Shown: positions 43,124 through 55,510 of the stretch, piece by piece
Layout of the letters: every line of letters starts with the position of its first letter
Numbering within the stretch: the first letter of the stretch is position 1
Source: Paraphoma chrysanthemicola
Lineage: Eukaryota > Ascomycota > Dothideomycetes > Pleosporales > Phaeosphaeriaceae
Assembly: GCA_020744225.1 (NCBI GenBank)
Contig: JAGMWG010000004.1
Span: 620,001 to 684,000 of the forward strand
Length of the DNA stretch: 64,000 nucleotides
Reading direction: 5' to 3'
The notes under the pieces: model-generated
The model's database searches: none
The model's input: only the letters and a program-made list of their open reading frames with translations
What the model was told of the DNA's origin: nothing
Translations under genes and position numbers: made by a program

Positions 43124-45402
43124 TTACGGTAGCTGGTGCGAGAAGGGGCTGTTATCGAAGGATCCGTTCGCGCCAGCCGAGCCACTGGTACCGCCTGCAC
43201 CGTTGTGATTGTTCCGTCCAGCTCCTGGAGTGTTCTCTCCTGAGCTGAGTGGACCACCAGGGAAGGCAGAGGCTCCGAGGCCGCCGCTCATGGTTATATT
43301 TCCAAGGCCTCCGCCCTGGAATGGACCGAGATTGTTGGCGGAGAAAGCTGGCACGGATGGCTGCTGTTGAAAAGCACTACGCGAATTTGTTAGTGTAAGT
43401 TTTGCATGTTGTGCAGGTGTGACGACGATGAAACACAAAGAACGCTGTACGGACAACGACTCAAGTAAAAAGATCTAAATAATCAAGCAAGCAAGCAAGC
43501 AAGCACCAAAGAAGAACATGCATGGGATATAGAGAACCATGTGATTGGAATGATAGCCAACCTCGGATCGTAGTAGCGCACACATTCGTGAGATAGGAAC
43601 CAGGCAGGCAGGTAAGTGAAAGGAAAGCAGCGTCCGACCCATGCAAGACTCGCTAAGCTACGTCCCCAAATCCCCCTAGAAGAGGATTGGTGATAAGCTC
43701 CGAAAGGGAACCCGGGGGCAGAAAGATGACCTAGTATACAAAGACTCCCTTCTAAGGCTCTCCAGCAATATGGTGTCGTCAGATTGAAGCGTGAGTGAAC
43801 TTTTGGGGAACCGCCCAGGTACAGAAAGAAACCAAGTCGCTCGAGAGTCGTCATTTCGAGTCGTGAAAGGGTGTCATTGCAATGAGCCAACGGGATGAAC
43901 CATGTATGAAGCGCCGTGCAAGCAAGAGAGAGAGAGAAATGCGCTTACTGCGTTATGGTCAGCATCCCGCCCCAGAGAGGACTAACCTGGTGAAGACTGC
44001 GGACTTACCTTCATGGGAGCGTAGCCGCCGCCGAAATGCTGGGGAGGCATGCCCATACCCGGGCCGTAGACAGGCGGCGGGGGCGCAGGGCGGTAGGGCG
44101 TGCCGGCCGGGCCGGAGTTGTTCTGCGAACGACCCCAGCTCAGACGAACGCGCGAGTTGCCGATGGGGTAGCCTTGCATCTGGTTGATGGCCATCTCCGC
44201 TGCGTGACGCTGCACAAACTGCACGAAACCGCATCCCTTGCCTGGGGGGATCTTGACATAGGTAATCTCGCCAAAGCCCTGGAAAAAGGACCGCAGCTCA
44301 TCCTCGGTGACATAGCCAGACAGGCCACCAACGAAGACGGTGGTGTTGTTGGGATCAGTGAACTGGTTCATGGGCTGAGGAGCGCCGTAGTAACCCATGG
44401 GAGGTGCGTTCATGGAGTACATGCCCATGCCAGGGCCACCGCCGCCACCTTGCTGCATACCCATGCCACCTGGACCGCCGGGACCGCCGCTCTTGTTCTT
44501 GGGGGTTGCGGTGCTGATGCGCATGGGGCGGTTGCCACAGTACACGCCTTGCATCTCAGTCAGAGCCTTTTGCTGGTCCTCCTCGTTGGCGAAGCGGACA
44601 AATCCGTAGCCACGCGACATTCCAGAGATGGGGTCGGACATGATCTTGGCCGACTTGGTGGACTGGTACTTGTTCTGGAAGAGCTGTACAAGGACGAACT
44701 CGGTCACCTCGGGGCCCAGGTCACCCACGAAGATGGAGTATTCCGGGCCACGCTCGTCACGGCTGTCGTTGGGATCAGTTGCCAGTCACAGAGCTACACA
44801 GAGCCATAGCCACGCTTACCTTCTGTCAGCGAGACCGCCGCCGCTAGCCCAGTTCAGCTTGAAGGGACGATTCGAGTTGGGGATGAGTTGGCCATTGAGG
44901 GAGAGCGCCTTGGCCGCAGCCTCGGCGCTTGCGAAGTCAACGAAGCAATATCCAGCGTTACTACTGTCTGGTAGTTAGCCAATTCTTTCCTCGCGTGTGT
45001 TTCGCCCGCTTACCCGGAAAATTTGTCGCGAATCATCTTGACGTTTACTGTCTCGCCCATGTTGTACCAGATGCTGCGCACAAAGTTTTCGTCGATCCAG
45101 GGCTCGAGTTCGCCCATCCTGCGCGCGTGCGCGTCAGCATATGTTTTCTTTTTGGGTGCGCAATTGGCGTCGCGTGACTGTATGCAGACAGCGCGAGCGG
45201 AAACTCACCAGAGAGTCGTCTTGCCGGCTCCCGACTGGCCGTCGGGGCCTCCAGCGCTACCGGGCGGGCCCATGTTGCCCTGGGGCGGGAAGCCGTTGCC
45301 AGAGGCGTCCATTTGCTGGCCGAGATCAGGCTGCGAGCCGGACTGGCCGGGCTGCTCACCCGTGGGCTGGCCCTGGAATTGGTCGTAGTTTTGGAAGCTC
45401 AT
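43124..45402 (-). CDS. Three-RRM RNA-binding protein, Nam8/Csx1 type
   Basis: Exons are 45209-45402, 45014-45118, 44820-44960, 44009-44762 and 43124-43363 (1434 nt, 477 aa). A Gln/Gly-rich start (MSFQNYDQFQGQ) leads into RRM1, split over three exons (TTLWMGELEPWIDE ... NAGYCFVDF). RRM2 (YSIFVGDLGPEVTE ... RGYGFVRF) and RRM3 (TTVFVGGLSGYVTEDEL ... GCGFVQF) follow, with a Gly/Met/Pro-rich linker between them. This is the architecture of yeast Nam8 (U1 snRNP, meiotic splicing) and fission yeast Csx1 (mRNA stability). The two cannot be separated by eye. The last intron is about 645 nt, an outlier here. The choice of final acceptor (CAACAG at 43364) rests on reading phase. Confidence 0.88.
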
Positions 45403-46965
45403 GGCGGTGGATTGATGCGGGGTAGTGATTTGGTCGACGGGCGGGGGAGGTGGGTAAGAAGGCGTGGTCTAAATATGATGTCGAATCGAAGTGGCGCTTT
45501 TTAAGCTGCGGACACGCGATTGTCAGTGTCGGTGAAGCGGCGCACAGTGGAGCAGGACAATACGATGGATGGCGGGGCGCGAGGTGAGGGCGCCTGGCAG
45601 GCACGAGGCTGCACTTACCGTGGGCAAGGCGGACACGTCTATCACTGCAGGTGGAGCGCGTGGCCGTGGGAGGCGCGGAGTGCACAGGCGGAGAGGACAG
45701 GCGCGCAAGCAGCTGGTTACACTAGGAGACAAGCCGGAAAGACTGCGACAGAAACGCCGGGTCAAGCACCGAAGGAGCGCGGACGGACACGAGGAGAGCG
45801 AGCGAGCGAGCGGCCGTGGGGAGGACGATGGGAGAATCTGGGCGGGCGGTCAGTAGGCAAGGTCTGACCAGAGGGCATCACATGCGCGAGGGTTGCACGA
45901 GCAGAGCACGGCGCGGCGCAGTGCGATGGCGGCAGAGAGCGGGCGCGGGCGTGCACGCACTGCTCGTCCCTCCGCACTGATACAAAGACGCATCGCGAAA
46001 GCATGCCGCCGACGACTGCTGGCGGCGCACGTCTGCGGCTCGCAAAAGTGCGCAAAAGTGCGTCACCGCGGCGATGCAGGCCGGGTGCAGCGCGCGGGCG
46101 CGCCAAGGCCAGATGAAAATTGTGAGGACGGGGACAGGGCATACGCACCGAAAAGGCAGCACCGCAGACGACCGGGAACGCAGACAATTCCAACACCGCA
46201 ACGGAAAGGAAGCCACAGACGACGGCAAGAGGGACGAGCTGGGGAGAGTGTGTGCAGAGAAGAGCAGAGGTGGGGTAGAAGAGAGAGAGCGATCGCTGCT
46301 GAGGTGAACCGCTTTAGAGGCCACAGCCGAGCCAATCCGCCGAGAGCGTCGCTCGGCCGGCCGCGAGCCAGCGCCCAGCAGCCGTCGTCGTCCAGTGCGG
46401 GCCTGGGGCCCATGGCGCTCGCTGCAGTGCTGCTGCACGCCGCCTGGGGCGGAGAGGGGGCGGCTGACACAAGCTTTTGCGATCTTCGATGCCTCCGTTT
46501 AACCCCTCCGCCGTCGACTGGCTCGTCCCACCTCGCCTCCAGCGACGACCAGGCTGCCACGCTCGCCCGAGCCCCAGCCCGCACCCATTACTGGGCCCTG
46601 CCCGCACCCCCCGCCTGCTGCAGACGATGACTTGCATGGCGTCGTGGTCACGGTTGCGGACGTGCTTTCGCGAAGACGCTGGCCCGCGCGCGCCCACTGC
46701 TCGACTGCGCCGGCGGACCTGCTCCCGTGCTCGGCACTGGCTGCGTTTGCATGCCGCTAGTCTAGCAGAGCCGTTGGGAGCGCTGGCGGAGCCCCCAGCC
46801 GGAACCGAACGTCACGTCCAAGTATGTACGCAACTCAACTCAACGTTTGTGTTGTGCAGAGACATTTGCATTCGTGGTATCGGTATTTTGCGAAAAGCAT
46901 GCATTCATCCATTTCCTCAGCCTTGCCCCTGCCCCGTCCCGGCCCGTTGCGTTGCGTTGCTCGCA
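45403..46965. other. Long GC-rich intergenic region
   Basis: About 1.56 kb of GC-rich DNA between the RRM gene promoter and the 3' end of the scytalone dehydratase gene. Many overlapping Arg/Ala/Pro-rich frames exist on both strands, as expected from composition. None has a recognisable domain. It may contain long 5' leader or regulatory sequence of the RRM gene. Confidence 0.45.
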
Positions 46966-47616
46966 TCATGCCTCCGCTGGGATGCCGCTCGCAGCTTTGG
47001 CCTCTCCAAACGAGTCGCGTCCCTCGGCAAACACCTTGTCAAAGTCGTACTCGAACCATCTGATGTCCGGATTCAGCCCTGCAAACTTCCACTCCCCATC
47101 CACCTTCTTGTACCAGTGCGTGTTGAAGCTGTGTGCATGGCCCTTGACCGCCACCTTGGACCGCGTCTCGTCCGTGTATCGCTGGTGAGGCACCCGCAGC
47201 TGGTGGTAGCCGACCATCTCGTCCTCTGCCGTCTTCTCCCACCGCGTGCCCCCGATGAAGTGCTGCGTCTTAAGGAGCGGGTTGCCCAGCACCGCCGGGT
47301 CCGATGCCATGGTGACGAACTCGTCCGCGGGCATGGCCTCCCAGATCTTGTCTAGGAAGGACCGGTAGTCGATTCTCAGTGTGGGTGCAATGCATTTGCG
47401 GAGCCGTTCCCAGTCCTGCTTGTAGTCAGATGGCACGCCCGTGACCTGCTGCCTTGATGGACACCCACCTTGCTGTCGTAGCTGTCCGCCCACTCGTAGC
47501 ATGCCGACTGGCAGCCCATCACATCTACACGCGTCAGTCGTGCTCCCAATCATCATCAGGTCGGCCTGTCCAGGCGACTTACCATCAAACGTTGGCTTCA
47601 TCTTCTGCTCAGACAT
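46966..47616 (-). CDS. SCD1: Scytalone dehydratase (DHN-melanin pathway)
   Basis: Exons are 47583-47616, 47469-47524 and 46966-47415 (540 nt, 179 aa). The enzyme dehydrates scytalone and vermelone on the way to 1,8-dihydroxynaphthalene melanin. Residues known from the Magnaporthe enzyme are present: Tyr-Asp in WADSYDSKDW, Tyr in LRIDYRS, His in KTQHFIGG, His in GYHQLR, and Ser and Asn in AHSFNTHWY. The length matches the family. An in-frame ATG lies two codons upstream (47622), so the start may be MTMSEQK. The C-terminus KAASGIPAEA is a normal variable tail. No other melanin gene is adjacent. Confidence 0.94.
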   Translation of the reverse strand: MSEQKMKPTFDGKSPGQADLMMIGSTTDACRCDGLPVGMLRVGGQLRQQGGCPSRQQVTGVPSDYKQDWERLRKCIAPTLRIDYRSFLDKIWEAMPADEFVTMASDPAVLGNPLLKTQHFIGGTRWEKTAEDEMVGYHQLRVPHQRYTDETRSKVAVKGHAHSFNTHWYKKVDGEWKFAGLNPDIRWFEYDFDKVFAEGRDSFGEAKAASGIPAEA

Positions 47617-49088
47617 GGTCATGACTCGTGCTGCGCTTCGTTTGATTGGAAGTTGTGTCGCTCGATGAATCGACAATTTGATAATCGATCCAGTCTATGC
47701 TTCTGTGGTCTTTATATATCTACATCGTGTGCAGAAGTACGACTGCGGTTTGTCTTCGCATCCGCCCGTACATAGCTTCGGCTCCCCGCCCCACGGCACC
47801 CCAGCATTTGTTTCGACCTGGCCGGCAGGCGCGACGGGGCCGATGCCATAAATGGGAACGGGGACGGAGACTTGAAACTCAACTTGACCGTGTTTCATGC
47901 TTCTAAAGCTCGCTGCAGCAGACAGAGGAAGTGGTGATGCCAATGTGTTGGTGCAGCGCAAGGGCCACAAACCCGCTAATCACTCTTTCCCGAAGCCGGC
48001 CCCAACTGCACGTACACACACTCGGCGGCCGAATGCGCTTTCTTGACTTTCCAGCGGTTCTGCGACATTTCGCATGGCCGCAAAATCATGTCTTGTCAAA
48101 CTGCGGCTCCGAGGTGCTCATGTAGCCACGCCAACTCGGCTGGGCCGCCAACGACAGGCGTGGTGATCTCTAGCCGCAATGTTGCTCACTTGGCATGAGG
48201 AGCAGTAAGGCAAAAACTCTTTCAATTTATTCGCTAACGTCTTCATACTTATTGAGCGAATGTTACTGTTGTTCGAGATACGTCGAAGAGGACAGTTCCA
48301 GGAAATATGTGCAGGCCGTCCTAAATAACCGTAACCCAAGAGCACTTGCTGTACACCGCCTTCATTCCGCTGCCGTCAATACGAAGTATGCCTCCAGCGG
48401 CAGTTGCATCGATCCACAGAGCCGCATCTACTGATGACCAAGGTTATGGCCCGCTCGTGACTAGCTAGAGCTGGCTGCGCTCACGCGGACAGTGTTGCCA
48501 AAGCTGTGCGTCTGATTCGAGCGGCAAGCCGCAAGGCGTTCAGCGGGGTTGCATCTGCATCCTTCGAGGAGCTCACTTTGCCCAGCATCCCACACTTGAG
48601 AACGGCGCAACAACAAGTGCCCTGCGTATTTCTGCTTTGCCTAAAGATCAATTCTGTCTCCAAAGTGCGAGCGCGTTTACTCTGCGTGCCAGCATTGTCG
48701 ATGTGGAATTGCAGAAGTTGTCTGCATTCAAGCAAAATATTGCAAGTGGCACCCCGCTAACACTTGCACATGTATGCACCTCGCGGCAAGCCCTCGAATT
48801 GCAAGCAAACATCGGCCTCAAGATATCCGCTCCGGCCAATCCGCATGCTTCGCTTCTGCAATGCTGGCTCATTCTCGTGTCCGCTCACCTTGGTCATCAG
48901 CAGAAGTTCGCCAGGAAGTGGCGCAGGATCGACAGATTAAGCTAGAGTCCTACACAGTTGCACGCTTTCAACGTGACATAAGAGCCTAGCCTTGTCACCT
49001 TTTTCAACAGCCTGTTCTATGACATGCCTCACCAATTTTACTGGGGCGTCGTCGCTTCGCCCTCTGTCTCTTTGGCATCACGCTGCTC
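47617..49088. other. Intergenic region, SCD1 / homeobox gene
   Basis: About 1.47 kb between divergent genes. CTTTATATATC near 47710-47720, about 95 bp upstream of the SCD1 start, is a possible TATA region. The remaining sequence shows no supported gene. Confidence 0.5.
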
Positions 49089-52000
49089 ATGGCGTATTCC
49101 GATGATGGTAGCCGCCTAGTAGCGAGGGAGGAGTCGAATCTGAGAGGTCTTGGTGAGGAGGACTCAACATCCATCTCCTGCAACGAGCCAGGAAGCGATA
49201 TTCCCGCCATACTACGACAGGTCCTCGAGGGAGCTTTCGCGGCCAACCCAAACCCCAGCCCAAGAGACTTGGAGCAACTCGCATGGCGAACGAATCTCTC
49301 GCCACAGTGCGTGTACCTTTGGTGTCGTGAGCGCGCAACAAGGCCTGGTCGCATTTCCGAATATTCCGAATCAACCACTGTCGCAAGCCGCCTGATCCCA
49401 CCTGGCCCAAACTCTGTCGAAGAAGATGTACAGTTCGCTTCTGGCTGGGTTGACAATAGCACTGAGTCCTGTAATAATGCCATTCTGTTCGGGAATAGCC
49501 CAGCTATTGATCTGGTTCTACATCAGCAACACGACTTTCTCAACTACACTGGTGATCCAGCTGGATCGTATCCCATTGAGCCGAACTCATTCAAGCACCA
49601 TCAACACTTGCCGAATCCTGAGCCCCACACTGAGCCGTGCAATGAACCGTGGCACCCCGGAGCTCGTTACCAAGTAAGAGTGCTCCACATGCGACGCGCA
49701 GCAGCAACTAACAGCACCAGTTGGGCGATGTTCAGACAGCCAATGATCCAAGCACCCGCACTTACCCTCCAGCTATCTTCCTCACAGAAGAGTGGTCAGA
49801 CAGCCATGTTCAAGAAACCACCAAGGCCACCTCAACCTCCACGTCGCTTGCTCCTCCAACCGTGTGTTCTGAAGCAATAGGCTCACGTCGTTCACGCAGC
49901 AGACGTATGAGCGTCAAGTCGCAGGATGATATTACAACATGCGACTACTGCAAGGTGACTTTTACCGGGCGGTATGGTCGAGGCAATTGCGCGAGGCATA
50001 TACGTCAACAACACTCTGGCCGGGTCACGCAGCTTGACTCAGGCTGCCTCTGCCGGGTATGCAAGAAGCAATTCAACCGGCAAGATGCCAGGCGCAAACA
50101 CGAGTGGAAGAAACACCGCCTTCACGACACTAGACCTCTGCCGCGACGACAAGCGGCAGAACATGATGATTCGTCATCGCATACTGGCACGAACGATGTG
50201 GCCAGCGATCAGGGCACACTCACTTGCACGCACACAGTGTTCGAAGACGCCTCTGTCGAGCGGCGTTACTGCATACCAGATCTATCTTATCGAGCCTACG
50301 ATCACTTTGCCCTTGCGAAGGGCCAGCTAGATGATGGCACTTATGACAGGTTTTGCGAGCAATTTCTCGCCTGGTGCGTGTACATCGTTGGTGAGTTACG
50401 TGTGAAGCAGTAAGAATTTTTCCCCAGGCTCATATGTATGCCATCGACGCTTATTAAGATTCTACTAGATCTGATGCTCAGCATGGCTTCGCTCGAGCAG
50501 TACGTGACCTGGACCTTCAATTACGTTGGAATGTACTAGGTCTCGAAGGACTCTCCTTGGCCGACACCACATGTCCGGCTCATGCAGATGACGATGAGGG
50601 TCGTAGCAACGATCAGCACATCCATCCCCGCCAGAATAAGGGAAAGGCTTTGGCCAGAAGCCGCGCAACTCAGGGATCGTCGAGGGCTCATCCTTATTCG
50701 CGCCAGTCCAACACGAGGTACGGTAGTGATGCCTTGTTAATGGTCGCGGATCGATTTGAAAAACCCACCCATCTAGATCTAGACTGTCCCGTGTACAAGT
50801 GGTACCTTGTGCACAGCTCTTTAGGCAGAACACCGCCATGTAATGGGTGCATGGAGAAACATATGAACGGTGTTCGACAACATCTCCTACCGAGTTATTC
50901 ACAGCAACACACACGGCATGTACAGTACATCAAGCGCTGTAGCAGGTGCACCGAAGACGTCATCGACGAAGTAGCCTGGGCATCCGAAGGTCACAAAGAC
51001 CGAAGGTGTCATAGCAGATCCCAGCCCAGGGGTATGAGTCTCATCAACTGGGCGAGACTATACTTGAAGATCTTTCCAGATGAAATAAGAGTGCCGAGTC
51101 CTTGTAAGCCACAACATAACGTGCATACGAATGCCTCGCTGACGACCAGTACACAGTTCGCAATGACTCGCGCTTCCTCCCTCACGAGCTCGTGTCTCGA
51201 ATACAAACCGAACTTAGATTACAGTCGCCCATGGTCTTGCTATCTTCCACGAGGCTAGCGAGTCCACATAACAGAGATGATTTAGATGGAAGGCTCAACG
51301 ACACGCACCGGCATGATGACGGACCCCACCTCCGTTCGCTAGAAGAACAGTTGAGGGCTACAGCTTCCCTTGATGTACTCATTTCGCGTACGTCCAAGCT
51401 CCTACAAGAGCTGAAGACTGCGAATGTCGCCGGATGTCGGCAAGCATATGGGTCTTGGAAATCTGACTCCGCCGATCATGTCGAAGCTGAGTACAGAGCA
51501 CACCTGCAAGAACTTCGACACTTAGGCGTCAAAGAAGAAACCACCAGTGTCGACAACTACGCTCAACAGACTGGCTTTCAACATTGGTCTTTTGAACCCA
51601 GTCATCTGCAGGGTCAGGCACCCGCCATAGGCAGTGCGGATTTTCAATTGCCTCAAGAGGATACGCATGGTAGTACAACGCATGTTGCTCGTTCGGATGT
51701 TGACACACTACCAAGTACTCAAGAAAACTATCACGGAGACGCATCACTTGGGTTCCCCTCGGGATTCGGATCATCACAAACCAGCTACGACTTCGGTGGT
51801 GTCATGCTTCAAGACAAGGGGTACGAAGGCCCAGGGCAAATCGCACCAATTCCACTCAACTACAACCCCTCATTTCTATCCCCAACCGGACAATGGGCGT
51901 CACTTTATGATCCTCGCCTTGACCAGGCCGGCCCATCAGATGTACCACAGAGCATCTCCGCCGAGTATGATCGTGCGTTGCTAGAGGCAGACATCAATCA

Positions 52001-52103
52001 GATGTTTGAAACATCATCATCAGCATCACCCGCTCAGTACCGAGCCTCGACCTTTCATGGACCGGACGATCCGCAGCATGAGCCAACGCCCGATTGGTCA
52101 TGA
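49089..52103 (+). CDS. Homeobox and C2H2 zinc-finger transcription factor
   Basis: Exons are 49089-49673, 49721-50409, 50469-51103 and 51157-52103 (2856 nt, 951 aa). A homeodomain-like segment lies at about residues 38-86 (ILRQVLEGAFAANPNPSP ... LAWRTNLSPQCVYLWCRER). The central region has two C2H2-like fingers (CDYCKVTFTGRYGRGNCARH and CRVCKKQFNRQDARRKHEWK), about residues 285-345. A third, atypical Cys/His region follows (CPVYKWYL ... NGVRQHLLPSY ... CSRC), about residues 490-560, characteristic of fungal homeobox-C2H2 factors. The C-terminal third is Ser/Gln/Asp-rich, likely an activation region. Function unknown. The exon 2-3 junction (CA/ATCT) was chosen because it is the only phase that keeps the frame open. 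Confidence 0.86.
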
Positions 52104-52730
52104 GGACATGCTTGCTTGATCTTCGCTCACTCCTCCACCTTTTGATTTGACTTGTACGTGGAAACCCTGTGGGGTTGTCGCTACAAGGTGTTAAAGGTAG
52201 CATACTACCTCTAGCTATCGCTCTGTGTCTTTGCCACGAGCTACATCTCTTCTCGAAACAGAGCAAGCCGTCAACCTTTTGCATTGTTATTCCGCTTACT
52301 TCGCAAGCGCCTAAAGATGTGCTCCCTCGCTTGCACAATTTTTCCCTACTGGTTTCTCCTTACTTGCTATTTAACCAAACATGTAACAAAAAAAACCCCC
52401 CAGAGCGCACTGTTTACCGCCGTATTCTTGCTTTCCGCACATTCGTTGCTGGTCATCTTTACTTTTCTTTGATTCTGAGCGGCGGCATGACGAATTTGCT
52501 GCGTATCAGATCCAATGGGCTTGAGTTTATTGTACATGGTGTTCAGGCGTTTGCAAAACCATACGTTGCCGGTCATGTTGTGTAAAAGATTTTATGATAC
52601 CCCGGGTCAAAAGGTTAGACACCATTCTGTATGCTATAGAAGATTACGTAGTGTGGGTCGGACGTAGAGGACTCAAAAACGTCGTAGTACTGTTCGAAAC
52701 CAAAATGACCAAGCTTCATTGCCCATGTAA
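52104..52730. other. Intergenic region between convergent genes
   Basis: 627 bp between the 3' ends of the homeobox-C2H2 and urease genes. An AACAAAAAAAACCCCCC run lies near 52385. No gene is supported. Confidence 0.5.
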
Positions 52731-55510
52731 TCAATATACGAAATAGCTCTGCGTCAAGGGTAATGACTCGGCTGGTTTTGCAGTACACACAACTCCATCT
52801 GCCTCGACCGTGTATCTCTCAGGGTCAACTTTCATCTTCGGCTTCACATCATTGAACTTCATGTCTTTCTTGCCAATGTTTCTGCAATTCTTGACAGCTT
52901 CGACACGTTTACGTAGTCCGTAAGACCCAGCCACACCAGAATTGATCGAGGCCTGCGATACAAATGTGATGCTGGATTGCGGGACAAGAGGAGCGAACAT
53001 GGGCCGCATGATGATGGGTTCGACGGTTGGAATTGATGCGTTGGGGTCGCCCTAGTCCCTTGTTAGTTACTTCCCTTGACCAAGCAGTGAGGGTACGTAC
53101 CATTTGCGCATATGAGCAGAAACCGCTCTTGACAACCAATGTTGGTTTGACGCCAAAGTTGGCAGGCTTCCAAAGCACAAGATCCGCAATCTTTCCAACC
53201 TCGATGCTCCCAATTAGGTGACCCATACCCTGCGCGATTGCGGGATTGACAGTATACTTGCTGATATACCTCTTCACCCTGAAGTTGTCTGCGCCTGTGC
53301 CTTCATCTTCTTTAAGGGTGCCACGCTGAACTTTGTTTTTGTGCGCAGTGTTCCACGTTCGTAGAATGACTTCACCACATCTGCCCATTGCCTGCGAATC
53401 GGAAGACATCATAGAGATGGCGCCGAGGTCGTGCAGCACGTCTTCGGCCGCAATAGTTTCTGCGCGGATTCGCGATTCGGCAAAGGCTACGTCCTCAGGA
53501 ATGTTTCGGGACAGGTGGTGACAAACCATAAGCATGTCCAAGTGCTCGTCCAGAGTGTTGCGCGTGTATGGCCGTGTCGGGTTCGTTGATGACGGCAAGA
53601 CGTTGTCGTGCTCGACGACGCTGATGATGTCAGGAGCGTGACCTCCGCCCGCACCCTCCGTGTGGTAGGTATGAATGGTTCTGTCTTTGAATGCAGCGAT
53701 AGTCTGTTCTACAAATCCAGATTCGTTGAGGGTATCCGTGTGAATTAGGGTTTGAATGTCATATTCGTCGCAGACAGTCAGACATGCGTCAATGGCGGCC
53801 GGTGTGGTGCCCCAATCTTCATGCAGCTTCAAACCACAGACCCCGGCCTCTGCTTGCTCCTGGAGGGGTTCCAGCTCTGAGTCGTTTCCTTTGCCCGTAA
53901 TGCCGTAATTCAGGGGTAGCTCATCGATTGCTTGGAGCATTTGCCTGATGTGCGTTTTGCCTGGCGTGCAAGTCGTTGCATTGGTGCCGGTGCTGTACAA
54001 GTCAGAAGGATGACACGCAAGAATATAGCAGAGGTGACAAACCTGGGTCCAGTGCCGCCTCCCAGCATAGTTGTGATACCTGATGCGATGGCCTCGTGCG
54101 CTTGCTGGGGGCATATGAAGTGAATGTGAGTGTCGAAGCCACCTGCAGTAACGATTTTGTGCTCAGCAGCGATCACGTCGGTACACGATCCGACCACCAA
54201 GTTCGAATCCACACCATCCATGACATCTGGGTTGCCTGCTTTGCCAATGCCAACGATTATGCCGTCTTTGATGCCAATGTCGGCCTTGTAAATGCCGGTC
54301 CAGTCGACGATGAGCGCATTCGTGATGACAGTGTCAAGACTGTCAGTGTCTGAGCGGCCTCCTGCCTGTCCCATGCCTTCTCTCAGCGTCTTACCACCGC
54401 CAAACGAGCATTCGTCCCCAAATGTGGTCATGTCCTTTTCCACCTTGATCCAGAGATCCGTTGCGCCAAGTCGCACAAGGTCGCCTGTCGTGGGTCCAAA
54501 CATGCTAATGTAGGCCTGTCGCTCCATGGTGTAGACATCGATGTGGGCGGCATCTCCCAGCGGCTCCGGCTCGTGCAGGAAGCCGCCCGTCTTTAGTCTG
54601 TCCACGATGCCCTCGACGCTCGCCGTGTCCTCAATGAAGCCTGACGCGATCCGATTGCCACCCTTAATGATCTTGTTGCCGCCAATTTGCACCAGAGTGA
54701 CTGTCTTGGTGTCGCCCGGCTCGAAGCGGACGGAAGTGCCTGCTGGGATGTCGAGGCGGTAGCCATGCGCGCGGATGCGATCGAACTGCAGCTGTGGATT
54801 GGTTTCGATGAAGTGGTAGTGTGAGCCGACCTGGATTGGCCTGTCCCCCATGCTCTTCACCTTGAGCCTGATCCTCTTGCGGCCTTGGTTGAGCTCGATT
54901 GTGCCTGCCTCGCCCTTGACAGCCACTATCGCGCCCGGCTGCTCCACTGCGTCATACACGGTCGCTTCAGGGAGCGGGAACATGTCGTTGGACGGGACAG
55001 GCAAGAACGACCCATACAGAGCCTTCTCCAGGTCGCCGTCATCGGTCGAGATGGGGTGGTGGACTGTGACGAGATAGGTGCCCGTAGGAAAGGTGCCCTC
55101 GACCATCAGCTCTGAGAGCGAGGCCACCACCGAGGGCAGCACGTGGCGACGTCCCAGCATGGTCCTGCCAATGGCCATGAGGTCGGCGACCATGTGCTTG
55201 CCATCGCGGATAAGCTGTAGAGGGTCAGGGCACGGCGGCGAGGGGTGCGGGCAGGGACGGCACCTCTTGGAGGTTGTTCGCGATGAGCGCCTGCCATGTC
55301 AGCAACCACACGATGACCGCCTCATTTCTTCGTGCTGATCCACTCACTGTAGCCTCGGAGTGGTTGAGCTTCACGCCTCGCGCAAGGCGTCGCTGTGCAA
55401 GCAGCCCCAGCTGGGAGATGACGAGCTTGTCGAGCTGCGCGCGGGGTGTTAGCGTGGGGCTGCAGGGGAGCCACCATGTTTGTGCGCACCTCCTTGGGAC
55501 ACAATTGCAT
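52731..55510 (-). CDS. URE1: Urease, fused gamma-beta-alpha fungal type
   Basis: Exons are 55490-55510, 55348-55434, 55264-55290, 54043-55214, 53101-53992 and 52731-53051 (2520 nt, 839 aa), the expected length for fungal urease. The three bacterial subunits are fused: gamma (LDKLVISQLGLLAQRRLARG ... GTYLVTVHHP), beta (PIQVGSHYHFIETNP) and alpha. Nickel-site residues are present: the HIH pair (GGFDTHIHFICP), the carbamylated Lys in GLKLHEDWG, the His residues in LIHTDTLNE and HTEGAGGGHAPD, and the Asp in MMSSDSQAMGR. The active-site flap Cys-His is in MVCHHL. The enzyme hydrolyses urea to ammonia and carbamate in the cytosol and needs accessory proteins for nickel loading. Exons 1 and 3 encode only 7 and 9 residues and are easily missed. 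Confidence 0.95.

Noticed and set aside
45520..46740. Several 100-245 aa frames in GC-rich DNA
   Set aside because: Arg/Ala/Pro-rich composition products on both strands that overlap each other. None has motifs or splice support.
46477..47355. 292-aa plus-strand frame
   Set aside because: It lies antisense to the well-supported scytalone dehydratase gene and has no domain of its own.
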